Assembly (NCBI GenBank): GCA_021613535.1
Contig: CP075497.1
Location: 3,224,001-3,288,000 of the forward strand
Direction of reading: 5' to 3'
From: Adineta vaga
Lineage: Eukaryota > Rotifera
DNA: 64,000 nt
Position numbers and translations under genes: made by a program. The notes under the pieces are model-generated. The model was not told the DNA's origin. It saw only the letters and a list, made by a program, of their open reading frames with translations, and searched no databases. Shown in pieces: positions 32,887 through 45,900 of this stretch (the first letter of the stretch is position 1; every line of letters starts with the position of its first letter).

Positions 32887-34929
32887 TTATAGATAGAATG
32901 GCATGTCATTCGTCGTTAACCAATTATGCTGTCGTAAAATTTCGTTAATGAGAAGTCGATTTTCTTTTAAACAATTTTCTGCATATAGATGTGTACGAAA
33001 ACTCGTTTGAAGATCTTCAATTCTTGTACAATTATCAGTAGCTATCGATCGACTACGAAGAATTAGTTCCAATAAAGATAAATAATCAGTTGTTATCTAA
33101 AAAAGAAAATAATAATTCATATTAACAAGAAAATAGATTGAGAAATTTTACTGCATCTGTTATTTCTCGATCTGCTAATTCTCGACTAATTATTTCCATG
33201 ATTAATCGTCGATCTGAATCAAATAAAAGTGCGTCACTTGTCGTTGCTTGATCACCGAATAAATCTTTGAGGAATTTTATAACTGAATTCATTGTTTTAC
33301 ATTCAATTGGATCGACTAATTTTAATATAAAAAGATAAATTATTTTCTAAAAATCATCATTTTTCACTTACCACCACGGTTAAATAATAGAATCAATCGT
33401 TCGACTAATTCTCGACATGATATCTGTTCATTAACAGCTAATAATGTTAACATTATCGGATTTTCACGTGGACAATCAAAACGTAAATTCAATGATAAAA
33501 TAAATTTCATTAATATCAAAATAAATTCATCATCATCATTATTATTTTCAATTAATTCAAAAATACTTTTTAAAAATACACAATTAGAAATTTGACCTAA
33601 ATTAATAATTGTCAAAAACATTCTCGAAGAAAAACAATTTTTACCATAACTATGCACCGGAAATGGTTCGTTAGTTAGAAGTAAATCTATCAAAAGGTAA
33701 AGAGCAAAAATCACCGTCGATTTTGTATTGTCACCTAAAATAATTCATATTAAATTAAGTTTTATATTCATTTCTATGGAATTCAAACATAAGCATTCTA
33801 CAAGCGTACAAATATCAATAGAAACAACTACATACACATGCACTAAGCATAATAAACACCTGTCGAATAAATATTAGTAATACTTGTTTGAATGATTCGA
33901 AGACAATTGGATACAATTGGATGATCAATAACATTTGATACGGCAAACATTCGATCGATTTGACAAAGAAGATGAACGATATTGCAAAGTCTTCCATGAA
34001 CTTGATGACCAACATTCTACATAACATATATGAATAGTTTATTTTCATAAACGAAACATATACGAACCATTCCAGTTAAATTCATTAAATCACCAAGTAA
34101 TATTCGTACATCTTTCTTTTCAATGACTTTTGAAAGTAAAGTACAATGAAGATTTACGTGTGCTTGCTAGAAAGAAACAAATTGGAAAATTACATAAACA
34201 TATCGAACATTATTATCATTTATTCTTTCTGGCATTTGTAATAGACTTACACAAGCAGAACAATTCCCTTCAGGAGATTATTTATTAAGAGTAAAAGAAA
34301 AGAGCTATGCATTTATTGGGCCGGAAATTTTCTGTTCAGCCGTTTTCCGGAAATAGATATTAGAGAACGGCTAGAATTCAAATTATGTTTCTATTGTTAA
34401 TATAAAATCCGTACAACTTCTCCTATTAATATATATATATATATATATATTATTGATGATGTTGTTTTGTTTACTTACTAATAATTCTTGTAATTGATAA
34501 ATACTTTCTAAAAGTGTTGTTGTATCTCGTCCTAACGTATAATTTCGTTCTTCACAATCATTCGAACATGTACTTATCGTCTCAATTAATTGACGAAAAC
34601 GACAAAGATCAGGATGATTTGTACTTTGATCAAAACGCTTTTCAGAAGAAAAACAAAAAAACATTTTTATAATTAAAATAAATAAAAAAAAGTCTTACTT
34701 CAACTGCGTTTTCGATATCTTTCCATTGATTATCATCAATATGTATTTGTGATAAATAAGAAATTAATTTTGATGCTAATTGAGAACATGATACATAACT
34801 TGATTGTGTTGATGAATGTATTAAAGAAATCATATCTGTGACTATTTCATCTGAACGATCAGTTGTTTCATCATCACCATTATTCATTGTTATCGAATGG
34901 TTCATAGAAGTCAAATGTAATAGATACAA
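32887..34929 (-). CDS. NCKIPSD: SPIN90/NCKIPSD-like Arp2/3 activator, C-terminal helical domain only
   Basis: At least seven short exons. The N-terminus runs MYLLHLTSMNHSIT and an acidic stretch; internal ATGs at 34905 and 34887 are alternatives. Family landmarks are CRELVERLILLFNRGGD, then NSVIKFLKDLFGDQATTSDA, IIS-RELADREITD and DYLSLLELILRSR, ending ILRQHNWLTTNDMPFYL. These match the armadillo-like C-terminal domain of SPIN90 (NCKIPSD) and fungal Ldb17, which bind Arp2/3 complex and start linear actin filaments at endocytic sites. No SH3 domain precedes it, unlike vertebrate SPIN90. The architecture is therefore Ldb17-like, or an SH3 exon lies elsewhere. The intron between about 34190 and 34480 contains a (TA)n tract. 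Confidence 0.8.
34429..34451. repeat. (AT)n microsatellite in SPIN90-like intron
   Basis: About 11 AT dinucleotides inside an intron of the minus-strand gene. Confidence 0.85.
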
Positions 34930-35274
34930 ACGATCAAAAACCGGAAAAAACGAATGAATAGTGATGACAACGTCGTTGTAAACTTATCGCCAAGTGTATC
35001 AACATTTGTAGTGCGTCACTCATCGAAGAAAAATAGTCGCTTTTTCTTTTTCTTCCTGTTACTTTGAAAAAATATAAATAAACCTGATTGGTCGAAATTT
35101 TCACCAATAAAAATCATTGTCTTTCTCTATTTGTCTGCTTGCTTATGTGATTGCTTGTTTATTCAGTCAGTCTATCTGTCAACATACATTCGTTTCGTTT
35201 CGATTTATCTCGGTGATATAATCAAACGTTTATACATCTTACTCAATTTCTAATTAATTTCTCGTTCGAATAAT
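34930..35274. promoter_or_regulatory. Probable bidirectional promoter region
   Basis: This 345-bp gap lies between the start codons of two divergent genes, the SPIN90-like gene and the M6-like gene. It includes a CCAATAAAAATC-type element and ATATAAATA near 35075. Shared regulation is inferred from the spacing only. Confidence 0.4.
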
Positions 35275-36477
35275 ATGCTAGTTCATGATCGTATGTATTT
35301 GAATAAAAATAAACTGGGAAAATAATCGTCTTTTCTGTTCTCTCCATAGGCGATGTTAGTCGATTCGCTGATCGAAGTCGAGAACTTTGGTCAGAACGAA
35401 CAATGTCGGAAGTAAAATACAAAGAGAACAGTTCGTATTGATTATTTTTATATGTGAAATGATTTACTTTCTAAAATTTTTCTTCTTTTTTTTAAAGATT
35501 TTCTTCGTTGTTGTGGAAATTGTCCATTTGCATCGTTTCTTGCATTTATTCTCACATTAGTTGGTACTGGTATTTGTTGTGGATGTCTCTATTATCGATT
35601 ACAAATTACAATTGAACAAATTAATAATGCATTTCAAGTGGAATATATTGATAATGATTGGTAATATAAAAAAGATCAATGAAATTTTAACTTCAAATTG
35701 TGTTTTTGTTCTTATAGGACTCGAATTTTACGTTTAGCAGTTATATTTGTTTTAGCAATTATGGGAGGTTTTTCAATAATTCTACTTATCATTGGATTAT
35801 TAGCAACAGGTGCTACACGTCATCAAGTTTATACAGGATTTCGTTCTCGTCTTGGCGGTCGTATTGCAACAGGATTCGTATGTTTTTACTGGAAAAAGAT
35901 TCATCATAACTCATTCTATTTTTAGTTTTCAATCATTGTTTACAGTCTCTTACTTATATGGTTATTTGCAATGTTAGCTTTAGTTGTACCAATTATTGGT
36001 TTATACATTCTTAAACATCGTTGTATGGAAGCTTGGACAATTTCAACTGCATCAGGTTTACCCAATACTGCTTCACCAGTATTATGTTTAACACCAGGAA
36101 CATATGGTATTCCAACGCCAAGATATAAACCTGATGCAAAAGCTTGTCAACAACAATTCAATGATTTATGTACATTGGTACGAGATGGATATGAAGAGTA
36201 AATGATTTATTAGATTCTTTTTTTTTTCAGACCGAACATATACCACGATATGCAATTGCGTTACTTGGTTCATTCTTGGTTGTTTTAGGTTTGGTAAGAA
36301 AAAAAGATTCTAGTCTGTTGATGTGAAAAAACCAATCGAATAAAATATTTGTTTTAGATTCATTTTCTTTGTTGTCTTGTGGCTAATTATGCTCATATAA
36401 AAGATGGTAGAAAATTACGCGATTATGAAGAAGCAATTCGTGAAGAAATTGAAACATCCAAACTTAATCAAAGTTAA
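35275..36477 (+). CDS. M6/proteolipid-protein (PLP/GPM6) family four-pass membrane protein
   Basis: About six exons encode about 270 residues. After MLVHDRDVSRF and a basic-acidic segment comes RCCGNCPFASFLAFILTLVG then GICCGC. This is the Cys-rich first transmembrane segment typical of M6 and myelin proteolipid proteins, where the Cys residues are palmitoylated. Three more hydrophobic segments follow (VIFVLAIMGGFSIILLIIGL; SLLLIWLFAMLALVVPIIGL; AIALLGSFLVVLGL..HFLCCLVANYAHIKD). An extracellular loop with paired Cys lies between TM3 and TM4. The C-terminal YEEAIREE resembles the M6 tail. Family proteins shape membranes and act in neurite growth and cell adhesion. No start-proximal acceptor is evident, so it may have its own promoter in the gap shared with the SPIN90-like gene. 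Confidence 0.82.
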
Positions 36478-36931
36478 ATAAAGATTATTTATTAATTCAA
36501 TCAATCAGATCAACTACTCTTTTTTTGTATTGTACTATAAAATGTGAATAAGAAATCAATGTTTGCTTTTTTTTATATACATACCCTATGAATCGATTTG
36601 TGTGAATGAAGTCTTCCAACGAATAATGAATCATATTCGTTTTGTCAGATGTTTAAGAGTCCATTTTCATCTCAGATTTCATATGTAATATGCATGTATG
36701 TATTTGTTTATATAATCATTTTTCTTCTCAGGTTTCTTTTTTTGTTTTTTGTTTTTTCTTTTGAAAAACAAGTGCCTTCTTTTCCATGTTGACTTCTATC
36801 TAAATCTTGTCTGGTCTATGAATATAAATGAATAAACATACGGTTGGTGTTTCTGAATATTTCTTCTTTCTCATATTAAATCTCTTGTCTACGATTTGTA
36901 GATATATCGAAAATTTAGTTCATTTATTCGC
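36478..36931. other. Spacer between M6-like and VPS13D-like genes
   Basis: 454 bp of T-rich DNA. It holds AATAAA-type signals near 36477 and 36830, the latter close to the acceptor-like AAAATTTAG 13 nt before the VPS13D ATG. No gene seen. Confidence 0.4.
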
Positions 36932-39900
36932 ATGTTTGAAGCGATTATAGCTTCTCTATTAAAAGGTTATGTTGCCCGTTATGTTGATATAAATGCTGAT
37001 CAATTATCTGTTCAATTACTCTATGGTCGACCGATTGTCGTAGAAAATTTAACATTCAATAAAAGTGCGTTGAATAATGATCTTCGAACAAAATTAAAAT
37101 TACCTATTGAAATTGAATCTTTACATGTTGGAAAGATTCAATGTTCATTCGTTTGGAGTTCATTATTTTTTCGTTCATCATCATCTGCATTTATTATTAA
37201 AGTTGAACATGTTCGTGCTGTTATTAAACCGATCATACTCGATGATAATAATGACAATGAATCGGATGAATTACTTGAAGAAGACGAAATGATTAAGAAA
37301 CAAACTCGATTAGATTTATCCGAACAACAATTAGAAAAAGAATATGAATATCTCGGAGAAGTGAAATCATCTTCATGGGGTTTTAGACGTTTAATCTTAT
37401 CGTTTTTAGAAAAAATTCAAGTACAAATTATCGATGTTCATATTAGTTATGAAAGTTTCACATCAGATAATACTCCCTATTCAGTTGGATTAGCATTTGA
37501 TAATATTCAAATATCAAATGAATTATCGAATGAGAATATGAATAGAAAACTTTTTCAAGTCCATAATCTTGCTCTTTATGCTGATTCAAATCCATCGAAA
37601 GACAATTCTTCTTCATCTTCACATTCATATATTCTTTTACCATCAAATTCAATAAAGATTTATTTAACTCATAATTATCTTCGTTCAGCATTAGTTAATC
37701 GTCGACAGCCACGTTATGAACTTGAATGGACATTTGATGATTTAAGTTTAAAATCAAGTATTGAACATATACGAATTCTTTCCGATGTCACTCGTTTTAT
37801 TCAATATTCGAATACACATCGTAAATTTATTAATGATCCGAGTCGACCAATAATGAAAATATCCCAACAATCTATAAGATTATGGTGGCGATATATAACA
37901 TTAGTTATCATTCGTACACAAAATTATTTAAAAACACCTGTTTCAAATGAACAAACACATACAACAACTAATTTTTGGTTTAATTCAAATATTCTAAATA
38001 AACGTTTGAAACAATTAGTTACTTATAAACGTTTATATCGTTTATATCTTGATAATAAATATTTAAAACGTCCAACAAATACGAATTTTACACCTGCTGA
38101 TCGTTCGATCATGAATGAGATTGAAATAGATTTTGATTTCGATTGTTTAGTTCGTATTCGTCGTCTTATATTTCGTAAACGTGCGAATGAACAATATGAT
38201 TTAGTTCAAAATCAAACAACAAATAATCAACCAGCAGGTTCATGGTATATGAGTTATGCTAAATGGGTTAGTTCAAAAACAGTTGATCTATGGAAAACTT
38301 CATCACCAGCAGATGTAAATCAAGCAATTATTTCGAATATGACACCAGGAATTCCGTTGAATGAGAATGATCAAAAATTGCAAGAACAAGTGAATAATTT
38401 CATTGCTCAGTCATTAGAAGATGAAGATCTTTCACAAAATCGTCGTGATGCTTTATATTTACGATTAAAATTTGTATTGAAATCAGTGCAAATTGATTTA
38501 ATAGCTGATAATGATGTACTATTCAATTTTTCATTGAATAATGTTTCAGTATTAACAGAATTAAGACCTCGACATCAATCCGTATTATTTTATTTACGTC
38601 TAGATGATTTAAACATTTGTGATCGATTACGAACTGATGCTTTTTCGAATATTATCTGTCCAAAACAACGTTCCCAAGAGTAAGTCAATGATCAACATCC
38701 TCTTTTCTATTTCTATTCAATTTAGCTCATCTACTTGTACACAACGTGCTCCAGTATTTGAATTCTCCTATGAAACAAATCCTCCTGCACAACAACCTAA
38801 AACAAAACGACTCGCTTTTTCTATCGCTGTTCGTAGTCGTGGTCTTTGTTGTGTTTGTTGTCCCATATCTGTAGAACGTCTAAGAAATTTCTTTTCATCT
38901 GCATTTGTTGAACCATTATTCGAACCATCATCATCATCATCATCAACATCAATTCTTCAACATTGGACACATTTAAAAGAACGTACTACAAAACAATTAA
39001 GATCTGCATTCGAACAAATCTTTTCTACCTCAACAACAAAAATGACATCTTCGAATGTTAAAAATATCAAACAAGGACAACGTAGACATAAGAAAAAATT
39101 TGATATCTATCTAGATATTTGTGCACCACAAATGATTATTCCACAATCATCTGATCGTGCTCTTATTGTTGATTTTGGTTATTTAACATTTATTAATGAT
39201 GAATACCAGAAATATTCTTGTCCATTAAAAAATTGTGATATGCATCATACTGGTTCAACATCACCAACATCTCTTAGCAGTTATTTTCAGCAACGTCCTT
39301 ATTTTTTTAATGAACAACGTTCATCACCTATTCCATCAGTAGTCAATGAAGATGAAGATGATGAATTTCTTACACCTGATAGTTCTCCATTAGCAACGGA
39401 TGGTATACTTGAAAATGAAACAACAAACTATCCTGTAAATATCATTCCAAGAGAACAAAGTTTATCACCAACAAATGATCCAAAAGATCTCATGTATTCA
39501 ACATTTTCATTATCATTATGTGATATGCAATTAGGTTATTTAACTTATACAAATAATCAAGCACACAATAAACTGTCATCCATTATTGAAAAATTTGGTG
39601 TTTGTTTTCTAATTCAATATCGAACTATACAAACATTTGAACCATTATGGCCGTTAATTAAAGTATCTGGAGCATTACCAAAGATTATTATACATCTTGA
39701 TCCATCTCGAATAGAAACTCTATGTGGTACCATTAAAAATTGGGGATCATTTGTTGAAAATCTAACTTCATCGATTGTTTCTAAATCCGATATTTCAAGT
39801 ACAAAAATATCTATCGATGAATTCAATGTACGTTTAGCACTTAGTTTTCGTATTAATGAAATTAGTATTCAATTAAGCGATGAACTTCGTGCGCTTTCTG

Positions 39901-42900
39901 AAATGCGTATACAAAACATTGATTTAACATTAATAAATCATCTTCATTCCAATATGTTATCATTTAGTGTTCATACATTAATGATTATTGATGCATTACA
40001 AAATCATGGTAAAGATTATGAATTATTACTAACAAGTAATCGTGCACTAGATATTAATACTCAAACAGGAACATTATATGAATTAAATGAGTATACATCA
40101 AAACCAAATGAAGATTATTTAATACGTGTTAATATTCAATCATCAACAGATATTGTAACAGATGAAAATCGTTTAATAGTTGATATTCATGTGAATAAAT
40201 TACATCTTGTTTTTAATCCAGAAACATTAGCGATATTAATAAATTTTTTTGTGAATATAACTTATCGAATGAAAACAATACTTGGACAAAATAATAAAGA
40301 ACCAGACGAAAGAATATCAAATGATAGAAAGGAGAAAACGACGAGATTTCAAATAAATGGTGAATTTCAAGAATTAAGTATTCTCTTTACAAATGCTTTC
40401 ACAATAAAATCAACTGGAAAACGATTTCTTGGAACGAAATTAGAAAAAATAGCTGCAGCAAGAATGAAACAAGCATCATTGAATATTACACTTGAATCAG
40501 CAACATTCGTTGAAGTCGATATTTGTGCTTTACAAATATTCGATCTCCTTCACAATTCATCATTTACTACACAAGATGAACAATCAAGTGCAATAATTGA
40601 TTTTGGAATTGATGAGCAAAAATCTTTTGATTCGGACAAAGTTCAAGCAAATAAAGCATTTCATTTGGTTTATAACAATAATCACCATCGAATTGAAGAT
40701 TTATTGATCGAAATGGCATCCGTTTGTTATACACATTCACCAAAGATTATTTTCAAAATCGAAACAATCCTAAATTATATGGCACAACATTGTCATTCAA
40801 AAATAGCTATTGAAATGGAAAAAATGAAACAAAATATGATTAAACAAGGTTCAATACTACTCAATCAATATGTTGCCCCAAATGAATCAAGTAAGATTGA
40901 GAGTAAATAGAATAGTCTAGTGCTTTCTTTTGAACATGTATGTTCAGATTAAACTTCATTAAAATTGATTTTTGCTTTTCTCTAGTTGTACCAACTGAAG
41001 AACCAACTCGTCAATTAAATTTAAGTATAATTCTTGCTACTCCTATTCTTATTTTCCGTCCTCAATCAAAATTAGCTTCGACAAATGATCGATTAGTGTT
41101 TCATCTTGGTGATATACATGTTGAGAATCCTGAAAATCACTCATCAAATTATGAAATTAAAATAAACCATTTAAATCTGTTTTCTGTTGATCTTCAACAT
41201 GAATTTCGTCATAATCAAGGTAAAAATCTTACACGAATGTATAAAGATCCACATTTACCATTACCAATTCTTGATAATATATCCATCCATTTGGATTTGA
41301 AATTATCTGATACATCGACAACAATTGATTCAAAATTAGTTTCTTCTGTTCAAATGTTTCTTGGTAAACAACAAATAACTCTTCTACAGAATATCATTAG
41401 CTCATTAACATATAATGAATATGATCACATTGTATCATCAACAGTAAATCAAACTGATGAAGATTCTTTATTATTATTTGATCCAGAAGAAGAAGAAGAC
41501 GACGATGATAATGATAATGAAAAAGAAACACAACTTTCCGATACAGAAAAACTAGCTCAAGCAAAATTCAAAACATTTGCTATTCATTTTCAATTACCTG
41601 AATTAATTCTTGCATTTCAAGCTGATTTAGATCTAAAACCAATGAAAGTTTGTGAAGCCGTCTTTGGTCAATTTCAAATGGCTATTGAACAACAACATCC
41701 ATTCTGTAAAACAATTCTCTTACGTTTAAATTCTTTACATATTAATGATCATTTGATTAAAGTTGATCAATGTCTTTTTTCGACACGTTGTCGAAAAGAT
41801 TCATCTTCACATTATTTTCGAGACGAACAAATTATATCTTCATCCGTTCCCATTGAAAGATATACTATACATAATGATCCTTTATCAAGTTCAGTACCAG
41901 CTTATATGATTTCAAATGAAAGTTCAACTTGGACATTAATACCCTCAACATCAACCACAACCATCGACAATGAGAACAACATCAACAGTAGTAGCACCAG
42001 CATTTATTGATATTAATATAACATTAATGGATAAAAGACATGAACAATTCAATCAATTTAATATAATAGCAGATGCACAATTTGGAGAAGTAAATATTCA
42101 ATTCGTTATTACGACATGGGTAATGTTATTGGACATTATTGGTTTAATTGGCGGAGCACCAACATCAACAAATATCGGTAAGATAAATGTTTACAAGAAA
42201 AACGATCTTATGAAATCTTTATTTAGATACTCGAGAAAATAAAGAAGTTATTCCAATATCAGACAGTGATTCGATGCAAATTAATATTCATATCGATGCT
42301 GTTTCATGTCTTCTTAAAGATGATCATATTCCTCCTATTCGACTTTCTTTACAACGTCTTGATTGTCAAATTCAAAATTTTCTTACGATTGAAAAAGCAA
42401 TTAAAACTTTGGTTGTTAATGGAAAACTTGGTTCTATTTCTATCTATGATTTATCAACCTACGGACAATTATATGAAGAACGTTTTTGTACAAGTGGCAC
42501 TAATGCATTAGTATTTACTTATACAAAAGAAGAAAATCTTATTCCAGTACCTTCATCTAATTTTCCATCACGTTTACAATTATATTTACGTATGACTTCG
42601 GTACAATATATTCATACACAACGTTTCCTAATGGATGTCATTCATTTTTTTGATCGTTTTCAACATAATCAAGATTGTTACAATCGAATACGATCAGCTG
42701 CTGCTGGTCAAATCATTTCATGTGCAGCTGGTCGATCAACTGGTATTGAACTTGATATTGAAGCAGAAAGTCCAATTCTTATTCTACCTGAATACGCTTT
42801 GAATACACCTGTTATAATACTTCATCTTGGAAATGTAATTATTAAAAATCGTTTTCTCTATGAAAATGAACCTGGAACATTAAGTTCAATTATGAATAAA

Positions 42901-45900
42901 TCAAAAGATTCTAAATGTTTACTCGATGTTATTTCTGTACAATTTCAAGATACATTGCTTTATTCCGCTATTTATTGTAAATTAAATACAAACATTCAAC
43001 CAACCGTGCGATTTTCTAATTTTGGTTTTTATACAGTTCGTGATGATTTATCGTCCATGTTACGTGAACGTAGTTATTTAAATATACATATTGAACGTAA
43101 TCTTGATAGTTCATTAAGTCATGCATCGCCAACATATAGTGTTAAAGCTGATCTATCTTCTGTTGATATTCTTCTTGATACATACCAATATTCATTAGTA
43201 CGTGGTATACTTGCTTATAATATTGGTGAACAATTAGAACAGCCTACACGACCGGCCATGATGGTCGATGATCCATTATGTGTATCAACAATTTTAACAG
43301 GTGATGTTTATCTAGATATGATATTTATTATTCAAATGGACAATGTTGGTTTTGAAATTTTTATTCCAAATGATTCAAAACGTTATTCATTAGGTTATTG
43401 TGCATTTATCAAATCACATTTTTCATTTGAAAAATATTCTAATAATAATCAAGTTCTTGATTTAACATGTTCATCAATTAAATTAATTGATACGAGAACA
43501 GAAAATTCCAATCAATTTCGTGAAATACTTATTTCATCACCATCAATGAATAAAAGTACAAGTAATATGCAATTAGAAATACATTTATTGTCAACAAAAA
43601 CGGATGATAAATATACAATTGTATTGAATCATACAAGAATATTATTTATTGTTGATTGGTTATTAAAATTAAATGATTTCCTCAATTCATTTCAACAAGT
43701 ATCTATGCAAACAAATCCAATTATATCATCTGTACCTGTTCAAACTAAAAAATTCTTTGAATTACGATTAAATTTTAATAAATCAGAACTTGTTCTCGTT
43801 CAAACAACTGAAAATTTACAATCAAATGCATTAGTTTTAAGTGGTATTATGATTTTAACTTATCGAGAATCTATACAAGATCGTCCTATGGAATGTAATC
43901 TATTCAATCTTACCCTATTTTCATGTCAAATGAATAATATTCAATCAACTGCTGTATCTATAATTGAACCAATAACGATTACATTTAATATACATTTATC
44001 AAAAGATAAATTACAACAAATATTTGAAGTTAATCTTCCACAATTATTCATACGTCTATCATATTCTGATGTAAAATTAATGTTATATATGTTTCAATCG
44101 ATTAATAAACAAATTCTTCAAGCACAATCACGTGATATTATACCGAAATATAAAATTTCATCACCAACCAAACGTTTATCGATTGATAATGAACTTTTAA
44201 TGGAATATTGTCCGGAAGACAATCAAACTGGTTTTCGTATTCGATCAGCTATTGCATCAACTATTGGTGATCAACAACGACAATTATCTATCGTTGGAAA
44301 TACCAAAGAGAAAACATCAAAATTATTTCTAAATATTCATTCAATAAAATTTATCTGTGAACAAATAAGTCTTTGTTTAATTGATGATTGTCTTAATGCA
44401 AATATACCATTAATAAATTTAACATTTAAATCAACTAAACTACTTCTTACTGAATATGAAACATATCGTTTTCATCACGCTGATTTACAATTAAATATTG
44501 ATTATTACAATCGTTTATTATCTGGTTATGAACCATTTATTGAATTATGGCCATTACAATTAACATTAAAAACATCAGATAATCAATCATCATTAGCTAT
44601 TTGTTCTAATCATTTATTAAATATAAATTATACAAAAACAATGCATAAACTATATGATTTAGTCAAAAACAGTTGGCTGGAAGATTATTATAATACAGAT
44701 AATATTAATAAAGAAAATATGTATTTTCGTCGACCGAAACCATTTGAACCTTATTGTTTTAAAAATCTTGTTGGACAATCTGTCAAATTTCGAACATGGT
44801 TATCATCACAACAACGATTTGATTTGAATGATCATATTGTTGAATATAACGAAACAAAATCATTCATCTTTCCAAGTGAAACATCAACAACACCGAAATC
44901 GAATGTAAATAAAGAAAGTCAAACATCATCATCATATTCTGATCGACGTTTATTAATATCTGTTGACGGTTGGGAATGGTTACAACCAATATCGATCGAT
45001 CGTGTTGGAACATTTTTTCGACTTGCAGTACCATCCGGTGATCGATTACAGAAACCTATTCTAGTATTTATTGATGTCACAATGACAGATAGTTCCATGC
45101 GTTTAATAACAATTCGATCAGCCATTGAAATACGTAATCATTTATTAACATCCATTGATATTCGATTAAAATGTGGATCAGGATCATTACATGATATTCG
45201 TTTAGAACCAAATGAAGTTCGTGCATTACCATTACAATTCTGTTCAACATTGAGACAATTTCAAGTTCGACCAGCTGATTTTGTATTTAATTATTGTGGA
45301 GAACCGATTAATTGGATGGAAATTGCTAATGAACAACGACGTAGAGGACAACAAGATGAACAAAAGTAAATCAATTTCAAATCTAACACGTTTTTTCTTC
45401 TATAATTTCTTTTTTTTTTAGTCATGAAAATAATTCAATAGCTGAAACTAATTCTTTACAACAACGTAATCGTGATATTAATTCAACTGATCGTCTATCA
45501 TTCTTTCGTACATGTTTAATTAGTGGAAATGAATCAGTTTATCATGTCTGTGTTCAATCCAAACGAACTCGTCTATTAGCATATAAAGATCATATACTAT
45601 CTGCATATCAATTATCAATTCTTTCACCATTAATTATAAATAATTTACTTCCATGTGATTTATTTTTTCAAATGCATCCATATCCTCAAAAAGTTCGATT
45701 AAATCCATATAAATCTCATCGTGAACATACATTAAATATTGGTCAAGCTATTGATATAAGCTTTGCTACAGATGTCTATCATATGATTAAACCAATACAT
45801 GTACCATCAATTAATGATCTAAATTTCATGAAATATCATCATCAACGTGTGGCATTTTATGATAGTATTCAACGAATCTTATTAGTTGATATTACTATTG

